Below the pieces are notes generated by a model that worked only from the letters and a program-made list of their open reading frames with translations, was not told where the DNA came from and searched no databases. Positions 51,960-61,331 of a stretch of 64,000 nucleotides of DNA are shown here, in pieces. How positions within the stretch are numbered: position 1 is the stretch's first letter; every line of letters begins with the position of its first letter. The position numbers were made by a program, and so were the translations under genes. Origin of the DNA: Gammaproteobacteria bacterium Ga0077536 (GTDB lineage: Bacteria; Pseudomonadota; Gammaproteobacteria; Ga0077536); assembly GCA_001464935.1 (NCBI GenBank), contig LNEL01000046.1, forward strand, positions 1-64,000, in the 5' to 3' direction.

Positions 51960-53012
51960 CTACGCGGCACTGTCATCGAGCACCCCACTCGCGCCTGCGC
52001 CCTGCCTGCGTGCCACGCCATCGGGCGCGATTCCCTGCCAGCCGCCACCGCCCTCCACGGCCAGCACGTGCTCGCGGTGCGCCTGCACCAGCGCCAGTGC
52101 CACGCGCGTCAGCACGGCCGTTTCACCGACGTGGGCGCCGACGATCAGCGGCAGCCCCTGCGCAACGGCGGCGCGGGCAAGCGCCAGCGTCCGCAGCAGG
52201 CCACCCATCTTCGACACGTGCAGATTCACGATGAAGCGCGCACCGCCCGGCAGGGACGCGAGATCCCCGAGGCGGGAGACGGTTTCGTCGAGGACTATCG
52301 CGCAGCCCAGTGCACGCCCGATCTCGGCCATTTCGTGCACGGCCCCGGCGGCCACCGGTTCTTCGACCGCCGCAAAGCGATAGCCGAGCATGCGCAGGTA
52401 GAACACCGCTTCGCGCGCGCTCGACCACAACGCCGTCGCATCCGCCCGCACACGGCTGGGCGCAATCCCCGCCGCACGCAGCGCCCGCACCTTGGTGCGG
52501 TCACGATCAAGTGCGCCACAGAGCTTTATCTTGTAGTCGTCGACTCCCGCGGCGACGCACCGCTTCAGTTGCCACGCGAAACTCGCCTCGCGTACGTCCG
52601 CCACCACCGCGGTGTAACGGGATTGTCCACTGAGGGGGCGCAGATTCAGCATCGTCTCGAGCGACACGCCACGTCGCTGCGCAAACAAATCGAGCAGCGC
52701 GAGCTCAACCGCGCACCAGGCGGCAGGATGCGCATCGATGTCCGCCGCGTGCAGGTCGACCCATTTGCGCAAACTCTCGATGTCGCTGATCTGGTCGCAC
52801 CAGGCGTCACCGTGCTGACGCACGAAGGCGATCGCAGCGTCCAGGCAGCGGCCGGTCGCGCAGACCCGGGGACTGGCTTCGCCATAACCGGCATGGCCTT
52901 CCGCATCCGATGCCTCGACCCACAGCGGCTGTGTGACCAGACGTGCTGCGGGCCCGTCGCGTTCGCTGAAGGGGATCACGAGTGCCGAGGCGCCCAGGCT
53001 CAAGGAATGCAT
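51960..53012 (-). CDS. Enolase-superfamily (MLE subgroup) enzyme
   Basis: This 350-residue protein has a capping domain and then barrel residues in order: DDYKIKLCG (KxK base), RADAT, AVEEPV and IVLDETVSRL as metal ligands, and NLHVSKMGG with the second base. This layout is shared by muconate-lactonising enzymes, dipeptide epimerases and o-succinylbenzoate synthases, which the sequence alone cannot separate. It is divergent from the XRE-type gene across 218 bp. The start at MHSLSLG matches the family N-terminus. Confidence 0.82.
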   Translation of the reverse strand: MHSLSLGASALVIPFSERDGPAARLVTQPLWVEASDAEGHAGYGEASPRVCATGRCLDAAIAFVRQHGDAWCDQISDIESLRKWVDLHAADIDAHPAAWCAVELALLDLFAQRRGVSLETMLNLRPLSGQSRYTAVVADVREASFAWQLKRCVAAGVDDYKIKLCGALDRDRTKVRALRAAGIAPSRVRADATALWSSAREAVFYLRMLGYRFAAVEEPVAAGAVHEMAEIGRALGCAIVLDETVSRLGDLASLPGGARFIVNLHVSKMGGLLRTLALARAAVAQGLPLIVGAHVGETAVLTRVALALVQAHREHVLAVEGGGGWQGIAPDGVARRQGAGASGVLDDSAA

Positions 53013-53230
53013 GGCGCGACCACCGGGCCAGGGAGGACGGACGCACAGCGCGCGTCTGATCGGGTGTCGATGCGGCGTTGCCGGACGGAACGGATGGCGG
53101 GCATTGGCGTGCTCCTGAGCAGGGGGATGCCAGGAGATGCTAGCGATCCGGCGAAGAAGTTGAACTTTCATAGACAAAGTAAGACCCTGCTTCCCCTGGA
53201 GTCTAGTTTTAGTGAACCGAAGGAGGCCTC

Positions 53231-53983
53231 ATGCCCAAGGCCGTGGAACTCGTGGACGCCCTGAAGCGTGAAATGCGTGCGCGCAAAATCACCTACGCCC
53301 ACCTGGCGACCAAGCTCAAACTGAGCGAGGGGGCGGTGAAGCGGATGTTCGCGCTGAACCGGATGACGCTGGACCGGGTAGACGAGATCTGCGACATCCT
53401 AAAGGTCGACCTCGCCGAACTCGTCGACAACTACCAGCGCGAGGAGCAGCGCGTCGACCAGCTGACCGAAGCCCAGGAACGCCAGCTCATCCTCGACCCC
53501 AAGCGCCTGCTGGTCGCGGCCTGCGTGCTGAACCGGTGGTCGATGGAAGAGATCCTCGACACCTACGATCTCGGCCGCATCGAGTGCATCCGACATCTCG
53601 CCGCACTCGACAAGATCCGCTTCATCGAACTGCTGCCGAACAACCGTTACCGCATCAAGGTCTCCGACAGTTTCCGCTGGCGCGCAGGTGGCCCGATCGA
53701 GCAGTTCTTCGAACGCCTGATCGCGAATGAATTCCTGACCTCGAACTTCCGCGTCGAGGGCCGCACGCGACTGTTCCTGCATGGGTTCCTGAGCGAACGC
53801 GCGCGCGAGGAACTGCTCGTCGCGATTGAACGCATTACCGTCACCTTTCGCGAACTGTTGCGCCGCGATCGGAACGTCCCCGCCGCGGCGCGCCAGCACG
53901 TGGGGTTTCTGATCGCGTTCAGGCCATGGAATTTTTCGCTTTACGATACGGTGCGTAAGGGCAAAGGCAGTGAGCCGGGCTGA
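53231..53983 (+). CDS. XRE-type helix-turn-helix regulator
   Basis: In this 250-residue protein, the N-terminal HTH spans about 5-65 (LVDALKREMRARKITYAHLA, KLKLSEGAVKRMFALNRM). A C-terminal region without recognised ligand-binding motifs follows, beginning LILDPKRLLVAACVLNRWSM. The RBS AAGGAGG is strong. It faces the enolase-superfamily gene, which may be its target. Confidence 0.83.
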   Translation: MPKAVELVDALKREMRARKITYAHLATKLKLSEGAVKRMFALNRMTLDRVDEICDILKVDLAELVDNYQREEQRVDQLTEAQERQLILDPKRLLVAACVLNRWSMEEILDTYDLGRIECIRHLAALDKIRFIELLPNNRYRIKVSDSFRWRAGGPIEQFFERLIANEFLTSNFRVEGRTRLFLHGFLSERAREELLVAIERITVTFRELLRRDRNVPAAARQHVGFLIAFRPWNFSLYDTVRKGKGSEPG

Positions 53984-54474
53984 ATCCGGTTTGCTGGAAC
54001 GGTTGCCACGAGGCAGCGAGGTCAAACAGCGCGCGCACATGCTCATGTCATGAGTTCCGCAGTCCCATATCGGGGACACCCGGCACCTGGACGTCTCACC
54101 GGGTGTCGGCGGCAGGAAATCAGACGCTGCGAGGGGGCCGTGGTCACCCAGCGTTGCTGTGGGTTCGGCCTGGCCGGACACGTTCGTACAAGCCGGCACC
54201 CGCTACTGGTGTCGATTCGATGGTGCCGGACCGGCGCAAGACCTCGCCATGTTGAATGCTTCGATGAACACGCGGCCGAGCACTTCGCGTTACTGCTGCA
54301 GATTTTCAGCGCCGTGACTCATCCAGGTGTGGAGGCGGCGAAGATCAATCTACGTTGATTTTGCGCTCGATGAGCGTGGGTCGGGGAATCCCCACTTGGC
54401 CGCGGACCGGGCTTGCTGCATCATCGGCCCGACTGCGTTGATACCCCGTGACCACTTCATCGAGATGAACCCAG
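53984..54474. other. Intergenic region without a recognised gene
   Basis: A single GGGGACACCC motif lies near 54068, resembling the RAYT-linked repeats. An open frame of about 100 codons here has no RBS or recognisable product. Nothing else stands out. Confidence 0.4.
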
Positions 54475-55164
54475 ATGCGCCTCGTCCTGATCGCCCTGTT
54501 CCTGTCGTGTATCGACTTCGCCATGGCCGCCGACCCTGCGGCGCCGACCCAGCTGGCGCGCGTCTATCGCTTCAACATGGAATGGGGATGTTACGAAGGC
54601 GGCTCGCTGCAGGGCCGGGACCGGGCGAACCTCGAGGCGACCTGCGGGTGTTTCGTCGCGGAGCTCGATCGCACCCTGTCGGTGGACGAGTGGACGCGCG
54701 CGGCACAGGCTTCCGTCAAGCAGGATGAAAAAGGCGAGTCGGAAATCATGGGGCCGCACTTCAAGCAGGCGAGCGAGACCTGTCAGCAGAACGCCGGGAC
54801 GCCGGCCGCGACCGCGAAACTGCCTGAACTCACGGGGACGTGGCGCTGGGCACGTCGCGGGAGCCAGTGCGAAGAGGCCTTCGAATACCGCGCGGACGGC
54901 ACGGCCCGCGTGGTGAGCGGGAAGGAAGTCACGAAGAGCACCTACAAAGTCGAAGACACGACCGAGACCCGGGCCCGCTACAAGCTGTCGATGTCGATCA
55001 CCGACGACAACAACGAAGTCGACTGTGCGGGCTCCGTCGAGGACGCAACCGGGGCGTCGATTGAAAGCTACATCTTCGTCAGCGACACCGCGGGCGCCAT
55101 GGTCGCCTGCCGCGGGCCCACGGGCCAGGATTGCATCGGACCGCTGTTCCGAATGTCCGAGTGA
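54475..55164 (+). CDS. Secreted hypothetical protein
   Basis: This 229-residue protein has a signal peptide (1-18, LSCIDFAMA). The mature part has an N-terminal Cys-containing helical region (WGCYEGGSLQGR, ATCGCFVAELDR, ASETCQQNAG) and a C-terminal beta-rich region (LTGTWRWARRGSQCEEAFEY, then VVSGKEVTKSTYKVED). This resembles small periplasmic beta-sheet proteins, but I do not recognise a family. The Cys residues suggest disulfides. It is monocistronic and followed by a family-B repeat. Confidence 0.75.
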   Translation: MRLVLIALFLSCIDFAMAADPAAPTQLARVYRFNMEWGCYEGGSLQGRDRANLEATCGCFVAELDRTLSVDEWTRAAQASVKQDEKGESEIMGPHFKQASETCQQNAGTPAATAKLPELTGTWRWARRGSQCEEAFEYRADGTARVVSGKEVTKSTYKVEDTTETRARYKLSMSITDDNNEVDCAGSVEDATGASIESYIFVSDTAGAMVACRGPTGQDCIGPLFRMSE

Positions 55165-55217
55165 GCGTCGGAGCGCCCTCGCACAGCGACAGCATGGCGT
55201 GATGCCCGTGCACTGCC

Positions 55218-55354
55218 GTAGGTTGGGCTGACGCAGGAAACCCAACGCGAGCCACTTGCTGGCACAGACGAGCGTGCCGCGTAGCGTGTCGATTGCGCAG
55301 GTGACGGGCCGCTTGCCTGTCGAGTGTTGGGCTTCCTGCGTCAGCCCAACCTAC
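55218..55354. repeat. Family-B inverted-repeat element (137 bp)
   Basis: This is the best-preserved member. The left arm starts GTAGGTTGGGCTGACGCAGG at 55218 and the right arm ends CCTGCGTCAGCCCAACCTAC at 55354, with about 29 bp of near-perfect inversion around a 78-bp centre. Confidence 0.8.
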
Positions 55355-55388
55355 GGTTCATCGACGCGGCACGGTCGGCACTCGCGCC

Positions 55389-55610
55389 TCACTTCTCGAT
55401 GATCCACTGGATCACGTACTTCGCAATGAAACCCACCATGCCGAACGACAGCCCGAGGAACAGCACGAAAGTGCCGAACTTGCCGGCTTTCGATTCCCAG
55501 GCCAGATGGCCGATGATGAACAGCATGTAGAGGATGAACGCGCCGAGGCCGAAGGTCAGGCCGAAGCCTGCGATCTCCTCTTCCGTGAAGCCGAGGATGG
55601 TGCCGGGCAT
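55389..55610 (-). CDS. DUF2788 small membrane protein
   Basis: This 73-residue protein has two membrane helices: FGLTFGLGAFILYMLFIIGH, then WESKAGKFGTFVLFLGLSFG. It fits DUF2788 in length and sequence pattern. The function of this family is unknown. Its ATG overlaps the stop of the DUF2189 gene by one base (TGATG), so the pair is translated together. Confidence 0.85.
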   Translation of the reverse strand: MPGTILGFTEEEIAGFGLTFGLGAFILYMLFIIGHLAWESKAGKFGTFVLFLGLSFGMVGFIAKYVIQWIIEK

Positions 55611-56407
55611 CACTGCGCTCTGCGTTCGCGCGGCGGCAGGTCTGAGGCATCGACGAGGTCGCGATACGCATGCCAGCTCGCGTGGCCGAGCAAGGGCACG
55701 ATGACGATGAGGCCGAGCAGCAGCGGCGCGAGGCCGAGCACCGTCAGGCCCATGATGAGCGCTGCCCACACGGCAAGCGGCACCGGGTTCGCGAGCACGG
55801 CGCGCCAGCTCGTCAGCACCGCGTCGAGCACGCCGATGCGGCGGTCGAGCAGCAGCGGCAGGGTGATCACGCTCGACGCGAACACCGGGGCGGCGAGCAC
55901 GCCGCCGAGCGCGAGCCAGGCTTCGAACAGGAAGCCTTCACGCGCGAGCACCACGTGCCGGAGGAAATCGAGCGGGCTGCTGACGGGGGCCGGGGCGAAC
56001 AGCGTGATCAGCGACGCAGACGTCATCACCCAGCCCGTGCCCGCGAGTGCGAGCAAAAGCCCAAAGCGCACCAGGCGCCAGTCGTGATGCGGCCGGCCGC
56101 GCCAGCTGAGCCAGGTGCGCAGTACAAGGCCGAAGCCGACCGGCTCACCGCGTTCGAGCGCGCGGCTCACTGCGTACAGGCCGACCGCGAGCACCGGCGC
56201 GACGAGCAGAAAACCGGAGAACGCGCCGGCGAGCAGCCAGAAGCGGTTGCCGGCGAGCATCAACAGCGCGGCCCCGAACGCAGCGAGCACCACGCCGTGC
56301 GCGGCGCCGATCGACGCGCTGCGCGTGAAGTCACGCCACGCGGCGCGCAGCCAGTGCAGGGAGTGCAGTGCGTCGAGTTCGCGCAGGGCGGGCGAAGGCG
56401 TTTCCAT
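55610..56407 (-). CDS. DUF2189 integral membrane protein
   Basis: This 265-residue protein has six or so hydrophobic helices. The family pattern is recognisable: HSLHWLRAAWRDFTRSASIG, then LERGEPVGFGLVLRTW and ILANPVPLAVWA-type segments, ending GHASWHAYRDLVDASDLP. Function is unknown. The gene is coupled to DUF2788 downstream. Confidence 0.85.
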   Translation of the reverse strand: METPSPALRELDALHSLHWLRAAWRDFTRSASIGAAHGVVLAAFGAALLMLAGNRFWLLAGAFSGFLLVAPVLAVGLYAVSRALERGEPVGFGLVLRTWLSWRGRPHHDWRLVRFGLLLALAGTGWVMTSASLITLFAPAPVSSPLDFLRHVVLAREGFLFEAWLALGGVLAAPVFASSVITLPLLLDRRIGVLDAVLTSWRAVLANPVPLAVWAALIMGLTVLGLAPLLLGLIVIVPLLGHASWHAYRDLVDASDLPPRERRAQ

Positions 56408-56647
56408 GGGGCGAGTCTAGGCGTGACGGGCAGGCATGAACAGGGAAGCATGACGGGCGATTGCGTCGCGTCAGTTGCGCGCAACAGGTGGCCCCTGTCC
56501 GGCTGACAGGCAGATTGAAAATGTTCTGCCAGCGCAGTGTGCAGCGTTGCGCCACTGCCGGAAGCGCGGGTTCAGCTGCCGCTACCTGTGCGCCATGTAT
56601 TCCGCGTCTGCGCCGGCTGATGCCTGCCTGCTAACGGGTGCAGCGCT

Positions 56648-57304
56648 TCATACCCGTTTGCGCCGACGCGTGGCGAGCGCCACCAGCCCAACGCTCATCA
56701 AGGCCACTGCCGGCGGCAGCGGCACGGCGGCAATATTGTCGACGCCGAGCGTGGCAGTGATGAACTCGCCGGGGAAGGCCGCGGTCGTGGCGTGAAAGAG
56801 GCGCAACTCCTGCACGTCTGCCAGGACGCTGCCGTGGTCGCTGGCGCTGAGACCCAGCGCAGCCGCGGACAGGCTGAAATACACCTGCGTCCAGCCCGAG
56901 TTCGCCGGCAGATTGGCCGCGAGCGTCGAGAGCCCGCTGCCACCGGGACTCGACAGCCGCAGCCGCAGCGCGAGATCGGTGTTGCCGAAGTTGCCGAGGT
57001 CGAGCGTGATGCCGGTGATGCCGGCGCTGCGGTAGTCGCCCGCCCATTGGTCGGTGTTGAAGACGACGAGGCGACCGCCTGCCCCGGCCGTGCCGAAGGA
57101 CTGCAGCAACATGAATGCGTCGCCCACGCCGTCGGGGCCGCCGTCCTGTTGTATTGCAGGTGCAAGCGGCGACGCCGGGCCGGCCTGCCAGCCGGCAATC
57201 GCCGTGTCGAAAGTATCAGTCTGGCCCAGCGTCAGGGCCTGTGCCGGCAGGGCCAGCGTGACGAGCAACAGGGCGACGAGCAGCGAACGATAGGCTGTGA
57301 TCAT
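56648..57304 (-). CDS. Secreted VPLPA-CTERM-tagged protein
   Basis: This 218-residue protein has a signal peptide (LLVTLALPAQA, cleaved near residue 24). A beta-sandwich-like middle starts DTFDTAIAGWQAG, reminiscent of carbohydrate-binding modules. The C-terminus is AVPLPPAVALMSVGLVALA followed by TRRRKRV, a textbook CTERM tripartite tag. GGGG precedes the ATG. Predicted to be exported and handled by an exosortase, which is not encoded in this window. Confidence 0.88.
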   Translation of the reverse strand: MITAYRSLLVALLLVTLALPAQALTLGQTDTFDTAIAGWQAGPASPLAPAIQQDGGPDGVGDAFMLLQSFGTAGAGGRLVVFNTDQWAGDYRSAGITGITLDLGNFGNTDLALRLRLSSPGGSGLSTLAANLPANSGWTQVYFSLSAAALGLSASDHGSVLADVQELRLFHATTAAFPGEFITATLGVDNIAAVPLPPAVALMSVGLVALATRRRKRV

Positions 57305-57418
57305 GGGTTCCCCCGGCCTGGCTTCGACGGTGATGCCTCGCTACTGTCGCACGAACCGGGTACCGGAACCACGCGTCGTGCGTAAGCACCATGACCGCCT
57401 GACTGACCCAAGCCTGCC

Positions 57419-58951
57419 TCAACGCACTTGCTGCTCGAGCAGCTGGCGCTGAATCTTGCCGGACGTGCTGCGCGGGAAGTCGTCGGGCGAGGTGACGAAG
57501 CGGATTTCCTTCGGCTGCTTGTAGCGCGCAAGCCGCTCGCGGCACACCGCGAACAGCGCGTCGGCCGACGGCGCCGGGGCGTGACAGGCGACGAGTGCCA
57601 CGGGCACTTCGCCCCATTTGGCATCGGGCTTGCGCACGACCACCGCTTCGATCACGCGCGGATCGCTCATCAGCGCGCGTTCGATCTCCGCCGGGTAGAC
57701 GTTCTCGGCGCCGGTCTTGATCAGGTACTTCGCGCGATCGACGTAGTCGTAACGCCCGTCGTCGCGCTCGACGAACACGTCACCCATGTGAAACCAGCCG
57801 CCGCGGAACTCGCGCGCGTTGGTGTCCGCGGCCTGCCAGTAGCCGCTGAACAGCGTCGGGCCGCGCACGGCGACCTCGCCGGGCTGACCGGGAGCGACGA
57901 CGCGGTCTTCGTCGTCGACGAGTTTGAACAGGTGGTTGGAGTTCGCAGCCTTCGCGAGGCTCAGCGGCCGCTCGCCGATCGCGAAGCGCGTGCCGGCAAA
58001 CGGCAGCATGCCGGTTTCGGTGGAGCCGAAGGTGTTCCAGTACGGCGCCCGGAACACGCGCGAGGTCTCGGCGACGAGATCGGCGCTGACGAGATCCGCG
58101 AGCGCGCCGACGATCTTCAGCGGCGCCGGTGGCTGGCCGCGGCGGGCCATGGTCTCGACGACGCGATCGATCATCCCCGGCAGCAGCACGAGCCACCATT
58201 GCGGCACGGCCATCGCGAGATCGACGATGCGATCGATGTCGGCGCCATCGACGATGTGCACGGTGCCGCCGAGCGCGAGCACGTGCAGCGCATGCTCGAG
58301 CGCGACCATGTGGAACAGCGGCGCCCAGGCCACGAAGTGATCGCCCGGCGCAAGCATCGAATCGATGCGGCCGAGCATCAGTCGCGCGATCTCCGCGCGA
58401 TGACTCAGCAGCGCCGCCTTCGACATGCCCGTCGTGCCGCTGGTGTAGAGAATGATGTAGCCGTCCTCGGGCCCCACGGCGACCAGCGGCGCTGGTGGAG
58501 ATCCGGCCAGCAGCACTTCATATTCTTCGCCGAAACCGACCACGCGCAGCGCGGGCAGCGCCAGCGTGTCGACGAGTGTTCGATAGCGTGCGGACGCGAA
58601 CAGCAGCACCGGTGAGGTCAACGCGATGCAGTGCGCGATTTCGGGCGCGGCGAAGCGCCAGTTCAGCGCGGCGAACACGGCGCCGCAGCGCGCGGCGGCC
58701 ACTGCGAGTTCGAGATACTCGATGCGGTTCTCGGCCAGCACGGCGATGCGATCGCCGGGCCGCACACCGAGGGCGATCAGCGCATGCGCCACCGCCGTCG
58801 CGCGGCGGTCGAATTCGGCATGGCTCAGGCTGTGCGTGCCGTCGTCGACCGCGCACTGCGCGCCGTGACGGCGCGCGGCGGCAGCGATCCACTGTCCGAT
58901 GTCGGCGAAGCCGGCAGCGGCGGTGAGGGGCGAGAGATCGGCCTGGATCAT
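57419..58951 (-). CDS. Acyl-CoA synthetase (AMP-forming ligase)
   Basis: This 510-residue protein has the adenylate-forming motifs: YTSGTTGMSKAALLSH (P-loop), NTFGSTETG, YDYVDRAKYLIKTGAENVYP and a final PRSTSGKIQR with the catalytic Lys. It activates a carboxylic acid to its CoA thioester; the chain or aryl type cannot be read from sequence. It is the last gene of the PhyH-Rieske-ligase operon, 9 bp after the Rieske gene. Confidence 0.92.
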   Translation of the reverse strand: MIQADLSPLTAAAGFADIGQWIAAAARRHGAQCAVDDGTHSLSHAEFDRRATAVAHALIALGVRPGDRIAVLAENRIEYLELAVAAARCGAVFAALNWRFAAPEIAHCIALTSPVLLFASARYRTLVDTLALPALRVVGFGEEYEVLLAGSPPAPLVAVGPEDGYIILYTSGTTGMSKAALLSHRAEIARLMLGRIDSMLAPGDHFVAWAPLFHMVALEHALHVLALGGTVHIVDGADIDRIVDLAMAVPQWWLVLLPGMIDRVVETMARRGQPPAPLKIVGALADLVSADLVAETSRVFRAPYWNTFGSTETGMLPFAGTRFAIGERPLSLAKAANSNHLFKLVDDEDRVVAPGQPGEVAVRGPTLFSGYWQAADTNAREFRGGWFHMGDVFVERDDGRYDYVDRAKYLIKTGAENVYPAEIERALMSDPRVIEAVVVRKPDAKWGEVPVALVACHAPAPSADALFAVCRERLARYKQPKEIRFVTSPDDFPRSTSGKIQRQLLEQQVR

Positions 58952-58960
58952 GACGGATGC

Positions 58961-60190
58961 TCAGTCGATGAACGCTGCGAGATCACCGCGGACGCGCAGC
59001 GCGGGCGCGAGGTGTTGCGCGCCGATGCGGCGGTCGACCTCGGCGTGCCAGTGGTAGAGGCGCCGCTCCTGGTAACTGAGCGGCACGCCGGTGAAGCCCG
59101 GCGATTCGATGCTTTCCTGCAGCGGCTCGGCGAACTGGATGTCCTCGTCGACGATGCGATCGAAGTTCGCGATGCGCCGCTCCCACAGCGGATTGCGCGG
59201 GCCGCCGCCCCAATCGGGCGCGAACCACAGCACTTCGAGCACGGAGGTGCGCACGGTCTTCGGCCACAGCGTGACGCACGGTATGCCGCTCGGTGACACC
59301 GGCAGGATCAGGTTCGGGAACAGGCCGTAGCTCGGATTGTGGTGGCGTTCGATCGCCGTCACACGGGGCATCTCGGGCATGCCGATCGTGCCGGGATCTA
59401 CCCAGTCGTCGCGGCGGTTCGGCGACAGCATCATCGAATGCCCGTGGCGCCACAGGTGCACGCTGGTGCCCTGGTTGTCGAAGATCCGATCGGAGGTCTT
59501 CGGGTGCAGCAGCTTGAAGTGATAGGCCTCGAGGAAGTTGTCGACGAGCACTTTGACGTTGCAGCGCACTTCGATCTCGCGGCGATTGACGAGCCGGAGA
59601 TCGCCGAACGGCAGGTGGCGCAGGTAGCGCGTGACGGGCTCGAGAAAATCCGCGAGCGCTTCGGCGTTGCGATCCTCGTTGACGAAGATGAAGTTCGCGT
59701 AGGCCTCGCAGCGCACGCCGACGAGGCCGCGGCAGCTTGCATCGAAATCGCGCCAGTCGCGCCGCTCGGTGACGCCGCGGAGCTGGCCCTGGCGATCGTA
59801 GGACCAGCCGTGATAACCGCAGACGAGCGTCGGGCCGGCGCGGCCCGCGATGTCGCGCACGACGGGCGCACCGCGGTGGCGGCAGGTGTTGTAGAACGCG
59901 CGGACTGTGCCATCGTCGCCGCGCATGACGACGATCGGCGCGCTGCCGTGACGCCAGACGAAATAGCTGCCCGGCTCGGGCAGCTGATCGATGTGTCCCG
60001 CGTAGAGCCAGCTGCGCTGCCACAGCAGCCTGCGTTCGAGCGCGAAGCACTCTGCATCCGTGTAGCGCGCGGCCGGGATGTCGGGCAGCGCCGGAAAATC
60101 CGGCGGCGGCGCGGTGCGCGCGCGTTCGGCCGCGACGCGGGCGATCCAGTCGGCAATCGTGGCTTCGTCAAGCCCGGCCGCACCCGTCAC
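58961..60190 (-). CDS. Rieske non-haem iron oxygenase alpha subunit
   Basis: In this 409-residue protein, the Rieske pairs are Cys103/His105 (NTCRHRGAP) and Cys124/His127 (VCGYHGWSYD). The catalytic domain has DNFLEAYHFKLLHP with two His ligands and the bridging Asp, and a distal carboxylate in the DRIVDEDIQF region. Family members hydroxylate aromatics or demethylate quaternary amines. No small subunit, ferredoxin or reductase is encoded nearby. It starts with GTG overlapping the PhyH stop (GTGA). Confidence 0.9.
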   Translation of the reverse strand: MTGAAGLDEATIADWIARVAAERARTAPPPDFPALPDIPAARYTDAECFALERRLLWQRSWLYAGHIDQLPEPGSYFVWRHGSAPIVVMRGDDGTVRAFYNTCRHRGAPVVRDIAGRAGPTLVCGYHGWSYDRQGQLRGVTERRDWRDFDASCRGLVGVRCEAYANFIFVNEDRNAEALADFLEPVTRYLRHLPFGDLRLVNRREIEVRCNVKVLVDNFLEAYHFKLLHPKTSDRIFDNQGTSVHLWRHGHSMMLSPNRRDDWVDPGTIGMPEMPRVTAIERHHNPSYGLFPNLILPVSPSGIPCVTLWPKTVRTSVLEVLWFAPDWGGGPRNPLWERRIANFDRIVDEDIQFAEPLQESIESPGFTGVPLSYQERRLYHWHAEVDRRIGAQHLAPALRVRGDLAAFID

Positions 60191-60966
60191 GCACCGGCCC
60201 CTAGCAGGGCCGCGCGCGGCGCGGCGCGCAACGGCGTGAAATCCTGCGACGCGAAATGCGTCGGCCGGGTGGGTGTGCGGATCGCATTGGTGACGGGGTT
60301 GTAGCTCAGATAGATGAGATTGCGCGGCTGCGGTGACAGGTTCTGGCCCGACGCATGCGCCATGCAGCAGTCGAAGATCGTGACCGAGCCGGCCGGGCCT
60401 TTCGGCGCATACAGACCGCCCTCGGCGGCGAGCCGTGTGACGGTGGCGTCGGGCAGGCTCGGAATCGGCGTCGTGCCGGGCACCGGGATCACTTCGTATT
60501 CGAGCAGGCCCTGCGTGTGCGAACCGGGGATGTAGACAATCGGCCCGTTGAACTCGGTGACTTCGTCGAGATAGATGCCGATGCTGATCGCCAGCGGCTC
60601 GGGCATGCCGTCGTGATGACGCCAGGGACCGAAGTCCTGGTGCCACGGCAGACTCAGTGTGCCGAACGGCTGTTTGAGGATGATCTTGTACTGGTGGCAG
60701 TACAGCGACGGCCCGATCAGCTGTTCGGCCATGGCGAGCAGTCGCTCGTCACGCAGCAGGCGCGCGTACAGCGGGCTCACGCGATCCATCGCGGTGGTGC
60801 CGAGAAACTCGCCGCTCGCCGCGCGCAGATGACTGTCGAGCGGCAGCGCCAGGATGCGCGCCTGCTCGGCTTTCAGCGCCGCGATTTCGTCGTCTTCGAA
60901 CAGGCTGGAAAAGTGGATGAGGCCGTCGCGACGATAGCGTGCGATCTGTTCCGCCGATAGTGACAT
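60187..60966 (-). CDS. PhyH-family Fe(II)/2-oxoglutarate dioxygenase
   Basis: In this 259-residue protein, the facial triad is His109 and Asp111 (WHQDFGPW) with His204 (MAHASGQN), and Arg for 2-oxoglutarate lies nearby. YIPGSHTQGLLEYE is typical of phytanoyl-CoA dioxygenase and ectoine-hydroxylase relatives. It hydroxylates an unknown acid or amino-acid-like substrate. It is first in the operon. ATG 60966 is preferred because GGAGAG lies 7 bp upstream; an ATG at 60996 is in frame. Confidence 0.87.
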   Translation of the reverse strand: MSLSAEQIARYRRDGLIHFSSLFEDDEIAALKAEQARILALPLDSHLRAASGEFLGTTAMDRVSPLYARLLRDERLLAMAEQLIGPSLYCHQYKIILKQPFGTLSLPWHQDFGPWRHHDGMPEPLAISIGIYLDEVTEFNGPIVYIPGSHTQGLLEYEVIPVPGTTPIPSLPDATVTRLAAEGGLYAPKGPAGSVTIFDCCMAHASGQNLSPQPRNLIYLSYNPVTNAIRTPTRPTHFASQDFTPLRAAPRAALLGAGA

Positions 60967-61185
60967 CGCTGGTCTCTCCGCTGCACCGGGCTTCATCGTA
61001 ACGGTTCGGGCAGCGGGCGGACATCATGCGATCACGGGCAGCGCTGTCAGAGAAACATGCTGCATGTGCAACATCAGCGCGGTGTTGGCGCGCGTTCGGG
61101 TAAGCGAGGGATTCGTGTCGCCCATGTCGATGCATACAGTCGCGCAGCGATGACCCGTTGGCTGAAGTCGTGTGTCGCGTGGGGG

Positions 61186-61247
61186 GCCGGGGATGATCGT
61201 CGTGGCCGTCGCAATCCTGGATTGCGCTGCGCTTCATCCGGGCGACG
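61186..61247. repeat. Family-A element, right half only
   Basis: GCCGGGGATGAT followed by ATTGCGCTGCGCTTCATCCG and GGC matches the right half of the unit at 63411. No left arm is seen at the expected distance, so the copy is truncated. The rest of 60967-61331 shows no gene. Confidence 0.6.
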
Positions 61248-61331
61248 AGCGGGTGACACGCTGCCATTGCTCGCCGGGCTGTCGTCTCGACAGGTGCTGC
61301 CCGCAGGGCGGAAGCTGCCTCGAGTGGGCGC

